A DNA stretch of 64,000 nucleotides from an uncultured Pelagibacteraceae bacterium (GTDB lineage Bacteria; Pseudomonadota; Alphaproteobacteria; Pelagibacterales; Pelagibacteraceae), in contig CABYJS010000001.1 of assembly GCA_902519375.1 (NCBI GenBank), positions 1 to 64,000 of the forward strand. Reading direction: 5' to 3'. The notes beneath the pieces were generated by a model. It searched no databases, was not told the DNA's origin, and was given only the letters and a program-made list of their open reading frames with translations. The stretch's first letter is position 1. Every line of letters begins with the position of its first letter. Shown here one piece after another: positions 39,671-49,873 of the stretch. A program made the position numbers and the translations under genes.

Positions 39671-40227
39671 CGTCCTATAATTATTTTTGAAATCCCATAT
39701 ACACGAGTATCCAAAATTTTTAATTTATTTGAGATAACTAAATCATCTTTTTTGTGCCTATGAATAATTATTACACCTTTATTATTCAAAATTTTTTTGT
39801 CTAATATTTTTTCTACTAATAAGTTTACCCTTTTCTCTTTGTAAGGGGGGTCAATAAAAATTATATTAATTTTTTCATTTAAAGTTTTTTCATATTGAAA
39901 AAAATTAAAACAATCTTGCTGAAATAAATTACATTTTTCCTCAAGTTTTAAATCTAAAATATTTCTTTTTAAAATTTTCACTGTTTGAGAATAATTTTCA
40001 AAAAAGTAAACTTTTTTTGCACCTCTTGAAATACATTCTAATCCAAACGAACCCGAGCCAGAAAAAAAATCAAGAATGATCGATTGGCTAATCTTAAGGT
40101 CAAATTTATTAGAATTTTCTAGAAGATTAAATATAGACTCTTTGACCATGTCTCTTAATGGTCTGGTATTTTTATCAGATGGAAATAAAATTTTTTTACC
40201 TCTTAAATCTCCAGCTATTATTCTCAT
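39667..40227 (-). CDS. rsmD: 16S rRNA (guanine966-N2)-methyltransferase
   Basis: MRIIAGDLRGKKI, ESIFNLL, DFFSGSGSFGLECISRGA, IFIDPPY. Confidence 0.95.
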   Translation of the reverse strand: MRIIAGDLRGKKILFPSDKNTRPLRDMVKESIFNLLENSNKFDLKISQSIILDFFSGSGSFGLECISRGAKKVYFFENYSQTVKILKRNILDLKLEEKCNLFQQDCFNFFQYEKTLNEKINIIFIDPPYKEKRVNLLVEKILDKKILNNKGVIIIHRHKKDDLVISNKLKILDTRVYGISKIIIGR

Positions 40228-41489
40228 TAATCTATAACTTTGTACCCTATATCTTTTCTAAAAAAACCACCTTCCCAATTTAGCTGGTTAATCAGTTTAA
40301 ATATCCCATTTCGACCTTCTTGGAATTCATCAGACCTGATAACGAAATTTAAAACTCTACCTCCATTGGAATAAATTTTATTATCTATAGTTTTCGTGCC
40401 AGCATGAAAAATGAATTCATTTTTTTTTAGACTTATCTTTTTTAAGTTTCTTATTTCAATTTCTTTTTCAAATTTATCTGGGTATCCTTTTGAACACATA
40501 ACTATACAAATTGATTTATCATCAAACCATTCTATATTTATTTTATTTAAAGTTTTATTTATACATGCATCAATTATTTCATAAAAATCTGTTTTAAGTT
40601 TTGGAAGAATAGTCTGACACTCTGGATCACCCATTCTTACATTATACTCAATTAGAAATGGTTCCCCTTCGACTATCATTAAACCAACATACAAAAAACC
40701 TTTAAACTCTGTGTTTAATTCTTCTAAACCTTTTAGTGTTGGTATTACAATTTTATTTAAAATTTTTTTATTAAGATCCTTGCTTTCTAATCTAGATGGA
40801 CTGTAGGCACCCATCCCCCCAGTATTTTTTCCTTTGTCACCCTCAAAAACCCTTTTATGATCTTGAGCTGTACCAAATTGTTTAAACATTTTCCCGTCTG
40901 AGATGATAAAAAAACTCATTTCTTCACCTTCTAAAAATTCTTCAATTAAGACTTCATTTGTTTTACCAAACTTTCCATCCAATATTTCATCAACAGCCAA
41001 TGAAGCTTTAATTTTATTTTCGCATATATACACTCCTTTACCAGAGGCCAACCCATCTGCTTTAACAACAATCGGATACTTACAACTATCAAAAAACTTG
41101 TTTGCTTCTAATTTATTATTAAAAATTCCAAATTTAGCAGTTGGAATATTGTATTTCTCACAAATTTTTTTTGTAAAAATCTTAGAACCCTCTAACTTTG
41201 AGGCAATTTTATTTGGACCAAATACCTTAATATTTTCTTTTTCTAAGAAATCAGTAATTCCATCAACCAAAGGTTTTTCAGGGCCGATGATAACTTGATC
41301 AATATTCTTTTCTTTAATAAAAACCTCTAATTTTCTAAAATCACTTGGATCAATATCGACGTTTTCTGCAATATCATTTGTGCCTGCATTTCCTGGTATA
41401 CAGTAAATTTTACTAACTTTCGGTGAATTTAATAGTGCGCAGCATAGAGCATGTTCTCTTCCTCCACTTCCTATTACAACAACTTTCAT
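40227..41489 (-). CDS. purD: Phosphoribosylamine--glycine ligase
   Basis: VVVIGSGGREHAL, VKADGLASGKGV, DHKRVFEGDKGKNTGGMGAYSP. Confidence 0.98.
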   Translation of the reverse strand: MKVVVIGSGGREHALCCALLNSPKVSKIYCIPGNAGTNDIAENVDIDPSDFRKLEVFIKEKNIDQVIIGPEKPLVDGITDFLEKENIKVFGPNKIASKLEGSKIFTKKICEKYNIPTAKFGIFNNKLEANKFFDSCKYPIVVKADGLASGKGVYICENKIKASLAVDEILDGKFGKTNEVLIEEFLEGEEMSFFIISDGKMFKQFGTAQDHKRVFEGDKGKNTGGMGAYSPSRLESKDLNKKILNKIVIPTLKGLEELNTEFKGFLYVGLMIVEGEPFLIEYNVRMGDPECQTILPKLKTDFYEIIDACINKTLNKINIEWFDDKSICIVMCSKGYPDKFEKEIEIRNLKKISLKKNEFIFHAGTKTIDNKIYSNGGRVLNFVIRSDEFQEGRNGIFKLINQLNWEGGFFRKDIGYKVID

Positions 41490-41510
41490 ATATTAATATA
41501 TAAACTAAAA

Positions 41511-41699
41511 ATGTTTAAAAAATTAGCAAAAATAAAATATTTACCGAACAATTTTGAAGTTATTCAAGATGGTGATTATGTTATATGTGCAGTATCAGGT
41601 AAAAAAATTTCATTAAAAAATTTGAATTATTGGAATGTAGAGTTACAAGAAGCTTATTTTTCATATGTAGAAGCTTCATTAAAAAGAGATAAAGTTTAA
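41511..41699 (+). CDS. DUF2093 family protein
   Basis: MFKKLAKIKYLPNNFEVIQDGDYVICAVSGKKISLKNLNYWNVELQEAYFS; start corrected from 41451 to 41511 (upstream part is antisense to purD 5' end). Confidence 0.85.
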   Translation: MFKKLAKIKYLPNNFEVIQDGDYVICAVSGKKISLKNLNYWNVELQEAYFSYVEASLKRDKV

Positions 41700-41700
41700 A

Positions 41701-42564
41701 TTATTTCCATCTATTATGTGACCATATCCATTGATCTGGATTTTTTTTAATCATGTCCTCAAGAAGCTCATTTAATTTTGTAGTTATTAATTGAATGTTT
41801 GCCTCTTTAGAAAACTCCAGAGGCTGGTGAAAAGTAATTCTAAAACCTTCTACGTCTTTTCTTTCGATGTAAACTGGAATTATTTTTGTGTCAAATTTTT
41901 TAATAAACTGGGCAGGTATAGTTGTGGTTAAAGCTTTTTCACCGAATAAATTAGATCTAATACCTTGAGAAACTCTTTGATCAATCATTAAGGCAACCGA
42001 AGTCCCTTTTTTAAAATTTATTAATAATTCTTTTGTTCCGGAAATACCTTTTTTTATTTGCTTTCTACAAATATATTTTTTTCTAATATTCTCCATTAGC
42101 GGGTTAAGAAATTTGTTATTTAGAGGCCGATATAATGCAGCTAAATCTATACCAGATTTTTCTATTTGCATTGCCAATAATTCAAAATTATTAAAATGAC
42201 CTGATATAAATATGACTGGTTTAGAATCTTTCTTTACCTTTTCTAGAATATTTTGATTTTCAATCACTATATTTTTTTTTCCAATTTGATTTAGTCTAAA
42301 ATCTTTAATAAACATATACTCAGAAAAAATCTGTCCATAATTGAACCACATCTTTTTTAAAATTTTTTTTCTCTCTTTTTCATCTAAATTAGGGAAAGCT
42401 TTTGACAAATTTGAAAATATAATTCTTTTAGACCTAAACATTGGACCAAATAAAGTCATAATGTTTCCAGATAAAAATCTTGAGAATTTAAGTCCTATAA
42501 TTTTAAAAATTCCAAATAAAAAGATAATACAAATAAATTGTAAAAAATATTTAATGTTTTTCAT
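41701..42564 (-). CDS. Lysophospholipid acyltransferase (LpxL/HtrB-like lipid A acyltransferase)
   Basis: ISGHFNNFELLA; YRPLNNKFLNPLMENIR; MIDQRVSQGI; C-terminal DQWIWSHNRWK. Confidence 0.92.
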   Translation of the reverse strand: MKNIKYFLQFICIIFLFGIFKIIGLKFSRFLSGNIMTLFGPMFRSKRIIFSNLSKAFPNLDEKERKKILKKMWFNYGQIFSEYMFIKDFRLNQIGKKNIVIENQNILEKVKKDSKPVIFISGHFNNFELLAMQIEKSGIDLAALYRPLNNKFLNPLMENIRKKYICRKQIKKGISGTKELLINFKKGTSVALMIDQRVSQGIRSNLFGEKALTTTIPAQFIKKFDTKIIPVYIERKDVEGFRITFHQPLEFSKEANIQLITTKLNELLEDMIKKNPDQWIWSHNRWK

Positions 42565-43507
42565 CTACTTTTGATTTAATAAAATTAATTAATTTTTCTT
42601 CATCTTCAATAATTAAATCTATTTCTAAAAAATCTATACCTGTGCGATTTTTTTCAGATAATTTAACATAGTCTTTTTCAGTAGTAATTATTTTAGCATT
42701 TAGGCTCTTTGCATCCTCTTTAATTTTTTCTATATCCCTATCCTCGTAAGAATTGTGATCAGGAAAGACTATTTCTTCAATAATATTCATTCTATTTGCA
42801 GTCAAAGTCTCTCTAAAACCCCTTGGATTACCTATCCCAGAAAAAATTATAAATTTATCCTCAATATTAAATTTATTTAAATTAATTGGTTTATAATAAG
42901 TTTGAAAAATTTTGATTTCGGGATTCTGATTTTTTATTAAATTAATGATTTGATTCATAGATGAATCGTAATTGTTGCTTTTTAAAAAAACAATATCATA
43001 TTTTTTCAAGCTATCTAATTTTTCCCTTAACGGTCCTGATGGTAAAATACATCCGTTTCCAATCCAATCTTTTTTATCAAAACATACTATTTGAAGATCA
43101 TAATTTATTTTTTTATCCTGCAAACCATCATCAAATATTATCAATCTATTATTTTGGTTTATAGCTTTTTTAATAATTTTTGTTCTATCTCTTTCACAAA
43201 TTAAATTTGTTTTGTTCTTTAATAAAATTTGTTCATCGATCTGAGACGAATAATATTTTTTTCCAATACAAACATTTGAGTAAATATTTTTACAGATATT
43301 GAATAATTTTATTGTAGCTGGAGTTTTACCAGTTCCTCCTAAATATATGTTGCCAATACAAATTGATTTAATTTTACTGTTTTTTTTTGAAGACTTTAAG
43401 TTAAGTAGTATATTATTGATTTTTACAGGAATAGTAAAAGGCATTAGAATATAAGAGAGAAAGTTAGGCTTTTTTAGGTCCCAAAATTTAGGTTTTTTAA
43501 ATCTCAT
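42551..43507 (-). CDS. lpxK: Tetraacyldisaccharide 4'-kinase
   Basis: CIGNIYLGGTGKTPATIKL; IFDDGLQDKKI; FSGIGNPRGFRETL. Confidence 0.93.
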   Translation of the reverse strand: MRFKKPKFWDLKKPNFLSYILMPFTIPVKINNILLNLKSSKKNSKIKSICIGNIYLGGTGKTPATIKLFNICKNIYSNVCIGKKYYSSQIDEQILLKNKTNLICERDRTKIIKKAINQNNRLIIFDDGLQDKKINYDLQIVCFDKKDWIGNGCILPSGPLREKLDSLKKYDIVFLKSNNYDSSMNQIINLIKNQNPEIKIFQTYYKPINLNKFNIEDKFIIFSGIGNPRGFRETLTANRMNIIEEIVFPDHNSYEDRDIEKIKEDAKSLNAKIITTEKDYVKLSEKNRTGIDFLEIDLIIEDEEKLINFIKSKVDEKH

Positions 43508-44750
43508 TTTTAATTAATAAATCGATATCATTATGTGTTTTTTTCAAAACGTCTTGACCAATTAAAAATAATTTTCTTTGTATCTTTTTTGATCTATTAT
43601 TTTTAGAAAAAAGTTTTTTTAATACCCGCAACATTTCTGATTGATTAGATATCCTATAAGAGACTTTGTTTTTTTTTAGAAAACTATAGACTTCTTTAAA
43701 GTTTGAAACATGTGGACCGTGAATAACGTTGCAACCATATCGAGTTGCTTCTAATGGGTTTTGTCCTCCATGATTTATTATGGAACCTCCTAAAAAAATA
43801 TTTTTAGAAATATTAAAAAATGACTTAGTTAATCCATACACGTCTACAAGGTAAATATCAATTTCTTTATCAATTTTTTTATTTGATTTATGAGTGTGAA
43901 CTTTTAAGTTGATATTTTCTAACTCATCTTTGACGCTATTGGCTCTGTCTATATGCCTTGGAATAATTATTGTTAATAAATCTTTATATTTTTTTTTAAG
44001 CTCTTTATGAATTAATCCACATAATTTCTCTTCAGTCTCATGGGTACTCGACGCACACCAAACTTTTCGAGCTTTGATTAATTTTTGTACACCTTTTTTA
44101 AGAAAGATACTTTCATTCTCTGATTGAGAAAATTTAAGGTTTCCATAAAATTTTGGTCTTTTAATTCCGAGTTTTTTACAAAAACTTTGAGACTCTGTGC
44201 TTGCAGATAAACATAAATTAAATTTAGCAAAAATTTTTTTTGAAAAGCTAGGAAATAACTTCCATCTTTTAAATGTTTTTTTCGTGATTCTTGCATTAAT
44301 CAGATTTATACTAACTTTTTTTCTGATGAGATTATTTATCATATTTGGCCAAATTTCTGAGTCTATAAAAAATACTAAAGAGGGTTTCCAATATTCAATA
44401 AATTTTTTCGAATGAAAATTTGTGTCTATAGGAAAAAATTGGTGAATTACTTTCTTTAACTTGAAATTTTTAACAATTTTTGATGAACTTAAAGTGTTTG
44501 AAGTAACTAAGATTTGTTTGATTATTTTATTTTTTTCTAATCTTTCAAGAAGTGGAACAATACTTTGTAACTCTCCAACACTCGCTCCATGAAACCAAAT
44601 AACTTTTCCATCAGTTCTTTTTTCAGAAAAAAAACAAAATTTCTCTAAAAATCTTTTTGGGTCTTCTTTCTTTCTTATTAATCTAAGCAGAACAATTAAT
44701 GGGGAAATGATGAATATTATATTTAGTAAGAATCTATAAATATAAATCAT
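43497..44750 (-). CDS. waaA: 3-deoxy-D-manno-octulosonic acid transferase
   Basis: GKVIWFHGASVGELQSI; SEIWPNMI; LGGSIINHGGQNPLEA. Confidence 0.94.
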   Translation of the reverse strand: MIYIYRFLLNIIFIISPLIVLLRLIRKKEDPKRFLEKFCFFSEKRTDGKVIWFHGASVGELQSIVPLLERLEKNKIIKQILVTSNTLSSSKIVKNFKLKKVIHQFFPIDTNFHSKKFIEYWKPSLVFFIDSEIWPNMINNLIRKKVSINLINARITKKTFKRWKLFPSFSKKIFAKFNLCLSASTESQSFCKKLGIKRPKFYGNLKFSQSENESIFLKKGVQKLIKARKVWCASSTHETEEKLCGLIHKELKKKYKDLLTIIIPRHIDRANSVKDELENINLKVHTHKSNKKIDKEIDIYLVDVYGLTKSFFNISKNIFLGGSIINHGGQNPLEATRYGCNVIHGPHVSNFKEVYSFLKKNKVSYRISNQSEMLRVLKKLFSKNNRSKKIQRKLFLIGQDVLKKTHNDIDLLIKNEI

Positions 44751-46495
44751 TATTCTTTATTAAGCTGTTTTTGATAAAAATTTTTATATGTTTTAGAGTT
44801 ATCTAATAAGGTTTCGTGATTACCTTTGTCTACTACTTTTCCATTTTCAATAACATAAATAAGATTTGAATTTAAAATAGTTGATAACCTATGAGCAATT
44901 ATAACTGTTGTTTTATTTTTAGTTAAACGTTGAATTGCATTTTGGATCTTTCCTTCTGTTTCAGAGTCTAGAGCAGAAGTGGCCTCATCTAACAAAATAA
45001 TTGAGCTATTTTTTAGCATCGCTCTTGCTATAGAGATTCTTTGTTTTTGTCCTCCAGACAGTCTTAGACCATTTTCTCCTATTATTGTTTCAAATTTATC
45101 AGGTAATTCTTTGATAAACTCAATTGAAAAAGAGTCTTGTGCAGCTTTTTCTAATTCTTCTGTGCTAGCATCAGGCTTAGCATATAATAGATTATTTCTA
45201 ATTGTATCATCAAATAAAGTTGTTTCTTGACTAACAAGCGAAATATGTTTTCTCAACGATGCTAAGTTTACATTTTTAATGATCTGATTATCGATTTTAA
45301 TCGTACCATTTTGAGGATCATAGAATCTTGGTATCAAACTAAGAATAGTAGATTTACCAGAACCACTTGGACCAACTAATGCTGTAGTTTTTCCTCCAGG
45401 TATCTCTAAATTAATTTTTGTAAGCGCTGATTTATCAGTTTTTATATTATAATTAAAGTCGATGTTCGAAAAATTTATTTCCCCATTTTTGAAATCTAAA
45501 CTTGGATAATTATGATTACCATCTATCTCGTTTTTGATATCAACAATTGGCAAAACTCTTCTTGCAGCTGTCAATCCCTGATTTATTGAAATATTTAATC
45601 CTGCTAAGGCCCTCACTGGTTGATAGGCTAACATCATAGCAGCTAAAAAGGAGAAAAAATTGTTAATTCCAAGTTCATTATTGCTTATAAGGGTCCCCGA
45701 ATAAATCAGTAGTATTGCAATCATGATGCCAGTAAGCGTTTCCATAACTGGAGTATTTCTCATAAATACCACCTGGGTTTTGATCATCTTACTTTTTAAA
45801 TCATCTAGACTTTTTCCTGATCTTGAATTTTCAACTTTTTCTGCTTGAAATATCTTGATTAATTTATGATTTTTAAAAATTTCAATTAATTTTTTTGTAA
45901 AAATTTCTGCTGTTTGTAATTCTTGTAAGGAGGCTTTGGATATTCTTTTTCCTAGAATTTTTGCTGTAAAACCTGCAAGTGGTATCATTATAATTGCAAT
46001 TAAAGAAAGTTTCCAATTTTGAAAAAACATGACACTTAATAAACCAATCAAAGTAAAAGAGTCTTTAAACAAATTTAATAAAGCAACGCTTATTAAGTTT
46101 TGTAACATAAAAACATCAGAGTTAAGTCTAGATATGAAATTTCCTGAGTGAGATTTATCTATATAGTTGGTATCAGATGAGATTAATGCTTTTAGCATAT
46201 CTTTTTGGACGTCAGCTTTAAGCTCTTGACCCACATTTATCATAATTACTTTTGATATATATAAAGAAATACCTTTGACCGAAAATGCGATCACAATTGC
46301 CAAAGGTATTAAATAAATCAAAGTTTTATCTTTTTCTAAAAAAATTTTTTCGATAGCTGGATCAAGTAAATATGCAATTGCTGAAGTACTTCCAGCGACA
46401 AATATTGAAAATAAAATAGCTAAAATTATTTTACTTATGTATTTGTTTGTATAATCCTTATACAATCTCTTTATGATATTAATACTATCTTTCAT
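44750..46495 (-). CDS. msbA: Lipid A export ABC transporter permease/ATPase (MsbA-like)
   Basis: ABC TM domain plus LVGPSGSGKSTILSL, LSGGQKQRISIARAML; located in lipid A gene cluster. Confidence 0.9.
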   Translation of the reverse strand: MKDSINIIKRLYKDYTNKYISKIILAILFSIFVAGSTSAIAYLLDPAIEKIFLEKDKTLIYLIPLAIVIAFSVKGISLYISKVIMINVGQELKADVQKDMLKALISSDTNYIDKSHSGNFISRLNSDVFMLQNLISVALLNLFKDSFTLIGLLSVMFFQNWKLSLIAIIMIPLAGFTAKILGKRISKASLQELQTAEIFTKKLIEIFKNHKLIKIFQAEKVENSRSGKSLDDLKSKMIKTQVVFMRNTPVMETLTGIMIAILLIYSGTLISNNELGINNFFSFLAAMMLAYQPVRALAGLNISINQGLTAARRVLPIVDIKNEIDGNHNYPSLDFKNGEINFSNIDFNYNIKTDKSALTKINLEIPGGKTTALVGPSGSGKSTILSLIPRFYDPQNGTIKIDNQIIKNVNLASLRKHISLVSQETTLFDDTIRNNLLYAKPDASTEELEKAAQDSFSIEFIKELPDKFETIIGENGLRLSGGQKQRISIARAMLKNSSIILLDEATSALDSETEGKIQNAIQRLTKNKTTVIIAHRLSTILNSNLIYVIENGKVVDKGNHETLLDNSKTYKNFYQKQLNKE

Positions 46496-47361
46496 TAATA
46501 AACTTTTCCAATAAATAAATTTAGAAGAACTAAAAAACCTAAAAAATTATTACTTTTAAAAATTTCTAGACTTCTGTTTTTATCTTCAATTTCAAAGTTA
46601 AAAATTTGACGATAAAATAACTGTAAAGATATTACTAAAATTAATAAGTGACTATATAAATTGAAATTCATTATTTGATTTATTGATAAAAGAGAAATTA
46701 AAAATATAATGTAACAAAACAATAAAAATTTTTTTGGATTATTCTTAAATTTAATTGATGTTGATTTTACTCCTATGATTTCATCATCTTTAATATCTTG
46801 ATATCCATATATTGTGTCGTAACCAAGTGTCCAAAATATGGCTCCAAAATAAAGAATTATTGGAAAAAAACTTATTTCATTCTGAATAGAGGTCCATCCT
46901 AATATTAACCCATAATTAAAAGTAATGCCTAAAAACAATTGAGGCCAATAAGTGAATCTTTTCATTAAAGGATAAGTAAAAGCAAAGGGCATAGAGCAAA
47001 GTGCCAAAATAATCGAAAGTTTATTAAAGTTAAGTAAAACTAGTAGAGCAATAAAACACAAAATTGACGAGTAAATTAATCCAAGAGTTACAGAAACTTT
47101 ACCAGATGCAATAGGTCTATTTCTTGTTCTTGAAACTTTTTTATCAAATTCTTTATCTATTATATCGTTTATTATGCAACCTGCAGACCTCATTAATACT
47201 GAGCCTAAAAAAAAAAGTATCAAGTAAAAAAAATATAACTTTAAATTAGTTGAAAAATCGTAAGCTATTGTTAATCCCCACGTACAAGGCCAGAATAAAA
47301 GCATATAGCCAATAGGCCTCTTAAGTCTTGTGAGTTCAAAAAAAAGATTTAGTTGGTTCAT
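46495..47361 (-). CDS. ubiA: 4-hydroxybenzoate polyprenyltransferase
   Basis: RLKRPIGYMLLFWPCTWGL; CIINDIIDKEFDKKVSRTRNRPIASGKVS; YDTIYGYQDIKDD. Confidence 0.94.
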   Translation of the reverse strand: MNQLNLFFELTRLKRPIGYMLLFWPCTWGLTIAYDFSTNLKLYFFYLILFFLGSVLMRSAGCIINDIIDKEFDKKVSRTRNRPIASGKVSVTLGLIYSSILCFIALLVLLNFNKLSIILALCSMPFAFTYPLMKRFTYWPQLFLGITFNYGLILGWTSIQNEISFFPIILYFGAIFWTLGYDTIYGYQDIKDDEIIGVKSTSIKFKNNPKKFLLFCYIIFLISLLSINQIMNFNLYSHLLILVISLQLFYRQIFNFEIEDKNRSLEIFKSNNFLGFLVLLNLFIGKVY

Positions 47362-47413
47362 AAAATTTTACTTGTAAATAACAAACGCAAGATTGATAAT
47401 CAAACTGATTCGT

Positions 47414-47818
47414 ATGAATATAGATTATACCGTCACAGCTTTAATGTTTCCTGCTATTCCATTGATAATGGGTGTTTACAGTAACAGGTTTCATTCTTTA
47501 AGTGCTCTAATTAGAGAATTACATGATGAACATGTTTATGAAAAACATGTTCCTCCTGAATGGAAAAAACAGTTTATTAATTTAAGTGGAAGAATTACTT
47601 TATTAAGGTGGTCAATATTGTTTGGAGCATTTGGTTTTTTATTCAATATGCTTACAGTACTAGGGCTTTATTTAAATGAAGTTTTTATAGCAAGACTAAT
47701 TTTTGGATCTTGTTGTTTATCAATGATGATTTCAATACTTTTTTTTATTAGAGAAATTCATATTTCTACTAATGCTCTAAGATTACATATGTCAGATATG
47801 GATGTTAGGGTAGACTAA
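47414..47818 (+). CDS. DUF2721 family membrane protein
   Basis: MFPAIPLIMGVYSNRFHSLSALIRELHDE; start MNIDYT at 47414 preferred over 47393. Confidence 0.75.
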   Translation: MNIDYTVTALMFPAIPLIMGVYSNRFHSLSALIRELHDEHVYEKHVPPEWKKQFINLSGRITLLRWSILFGAFGFLFNMLTVLGLYLNEVFIARLIFGSCCLSMMISILFFIREIHISTNALRLHMSDMDVRVD

Positions 47819-48786
47819 GGTATAATAACTGCTGGACCAGTTAATAATCTAGCTTCTAAATCTTTGTGGGCTTGAGCAGCATCTTCAAGAGAATATTTTT
47901 TTGAAATTTCAACAGTAAATTTTTTTGTTAAAATAGCATCAAAAACTTTTTTTGCTGACTCAACCAACTCTTCTCTTTTAACTGTATAATGTGCAATTGA
48001 TGGTCTTGTGAAAAATAAACCTTTTGCGTTTATATCTTTTTTAATATCAAGTGTATCTACATAGCCCGATGCATTTCCAAAGGCCACCATCATTCCCCTT
48101 ATCTTTAATGTTTCAATTGAGCCTTTAAATGTTTTAATACCCACACCATCATAAACAACATCAATACCATTTTTTCCAACAATTTTTTCTACTTCTTTCA
48201 CAAAATCGTTTTCAGAATAATTAATTACATGATGACATCCATTTTTTTTTGCAATTTTCTCTTTTGCTTTTGATCCAACAGTTCCAATAACTTCAGCACC
48301 CAAAGCATTAGCCCATGGACATAAAATTTGACCCAAAGCACCTGCTGCAGCGTGGTATAAAACTTTATCACCTTTTTTTAAAGGGTAGGCCCTATGTAAT
48401 AAATATTCTGCAGTAATTCCTTTTAAAGTAATACACGATGCTACTTCATCTGAAATACCATCCGGAACTGAAACTAATTTTTCTTCAGGCATAACTTGTT
48501 TTTCTGAGTAAGCACCAATAGGCATTGATGCATGTGTAACTCTATCACCAACCTGAAATAAACTTACTTGAGAGCCAATTTCTTCAATTATTCCACAAGC
48601 TTCTAAACCGATACCACTAGGTAGTGGAATAGGGTAAAGACCTGTTCTGTGATAAACGTCTATAAAGTTTAAACCAATAGATTTATTTTTAATTAAAACC
48701 TCTTTTGGTCCAGGTTTTGCAAATTCAATTTCTTTTATTTCAAGAACCTCGGGTCCACCAAATTTATCTATTTGAATTGATTTCAT
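47815..48786 (-). CDS. NADPH:quinone reductase (zinc-independent MDR family)
   Basis: FIDVYHRTGLYPIPLPSGIGLEACGIIEEIG; HAAAGALGQI. Confidence 0.93.
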   Translation of the reverse strand: MKSIQIDKFGGPEVLEIKEIEFAKPGPKEVLIKNKSIGLNFIDVYHRTGLYPIPLPSGIGLEACGIIEEIGSQVSLFQVGDRVTHASMPIGAYSEKQVMPEEKLVSVPDGISDEVASCITLKGITAEYLLHRAYPLKKGDKVLYHAAAGALGQILCPWANALGAEVIGTVGSKAKEKIAKKNGCHHVINYSENDFVKEVEKIVGKNGIDVVYDGVGIKTFKGSIETLKIRGMMVAFGNASGYVDTLDIKKDINAKGLFFTRPSIAHYTVKREELVESAKKVFDAILTKKFTVEISKKYSLEDAAQAHKDLEARLLTGPAVIIP

Positions 48787-48789
48787 TAT

Positions 48790-49626
48790 TTATTTTACAA
48801 ATGTATCATTGTGATAATCTTGAACAGCTTGCAAGATTTCAGCCTTAGTATTCATTACAAATGGCCCACCTCTAGCAATTTTTTCATTAATAGGTTTTCC
48901 TGAAATTACTAAAAATTTAGATTTTGATTTAGCTTTCATTTTCAACTCCTCACCTTTTGACAACAATATTAGAGTACTATCTTTCACATTGTCATGTTTT
49001 TTTTCACCAATTTTTATTTCTCCATTAATTAAATAAATAAATGAATTGTGAGTAGAAGGTAATTTTAAATTAAATTCTTTATCCCTATTTAGCTCAACAT
49101 CAAAATAAACCGGTTCAACATTATGTCCTTTTATAGGACCTTCAGCTTTTTCAAATTTACCAGCAATTACTTTAATAATTTTATCATTATCTTTATGAAC
49201 ACTCATTTTATCTGCATCAATATAAATATACTCAGGCTTGCTCATTTTTAATTTGGCAGGCATGTTGATCCATAATTGAAAACCATGAAGTTTTCCCTCT
49301 TTCATAGCAGGCATTTCTGAATGAATTATACCACTTCCTGTTTTCATCCACTGAACATCTCCCGCAGTCATTCTTCCTTCACCACCTGTACTATCTTTGT
49401 GTTCAAAGTCCCCTGCAAGCATATAAGTAACTGTTTCAATTCCTCTATGAGGATGTGGTGGAAACCCAGCAATATAATCTTTACTATTTTCTGATCCAAA
49501 TTCATCTAACATTAAAAAAGGATCAAAGTAATTTGGCTCAACACCAATACTTCTTTTTAATTTAACTCCAGCACCATCTGATGCTGAAATTGGATCAATA
49601 ATTTTACTTACTTCTATATTTGACAT
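48790..49626 (-). CDS. Pirin family protein
   Basis: FPPHPHRGIETVTYMLAGDFEHKDS; GDVQWMKTGSGIIHSEMP. Confidence 0.94.
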   Translation of the reverse strand: MSNIEVSKIIDPISASDGAGVKLKRSIGVEPNYFDPFLMLDEFGSENSKDYIAGFPPHPHRGIETVTYMLAGDFEHKDSTGGEGRMTAGDVQWMKTGSGIIHSEMPAMKEGKLHGFQLWINMPAKLKMSKPEYIYIDADKMSVHKDNDKIIKVIAGKFEKAEGPIKGHNVEPVYFDVELNRDKEFNLKLPSTHNSFIYLINGEIKIGEKKHDNVKDSTLILLSKGEELKMKAKSKSKFLVISGKPINEKIARGGPFVMNTKAEILQAVQDYHNDTFVK

Positions 49627-49629
49627 CTT

Positions 49630-49866
49630 TTACTTATTGTGTGAACCATCACAAAACGGTTGATTGCGTGTTTGCTTACAAGCACAAAAAAACATTTTTT
49701 TTGTTTCCTCAGCCTTATATGCAAATGGAGTAAACTCAGTGCCTTTGTGTGATCCATCACAAAAAGGTTGTTTTGAACTTTTACCACAACTACACCAGTA
49801 ATATGATTTACCTTGTTCTACATCTACTGCAATTGCACTTTTGCCTGCTTTTTGTTCTTTAGTCAT
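49630..49866 (-). CDS. Double CDGSH iron-sulfur domain protein
   Basis: Two motifs: CSCGKSSKQPFCDGSHKG and CACKQTRNQPFCDGSHNK. Confidence 0.93.
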   Translation of the reverse strand: MTKEQKAGKSAIAVDVEQGKSYYWCSCGKSSKQPFCDGSHKGTEFTPFAYKAEETKKMFFCACKQTRNQPFCDGSHNK

Positions 49867-49873
49867 GTTCCCC

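Noticed and set aside
40903-41298. 131-aa plus-strand ORF
   Set aside because: Antisense inside purD.
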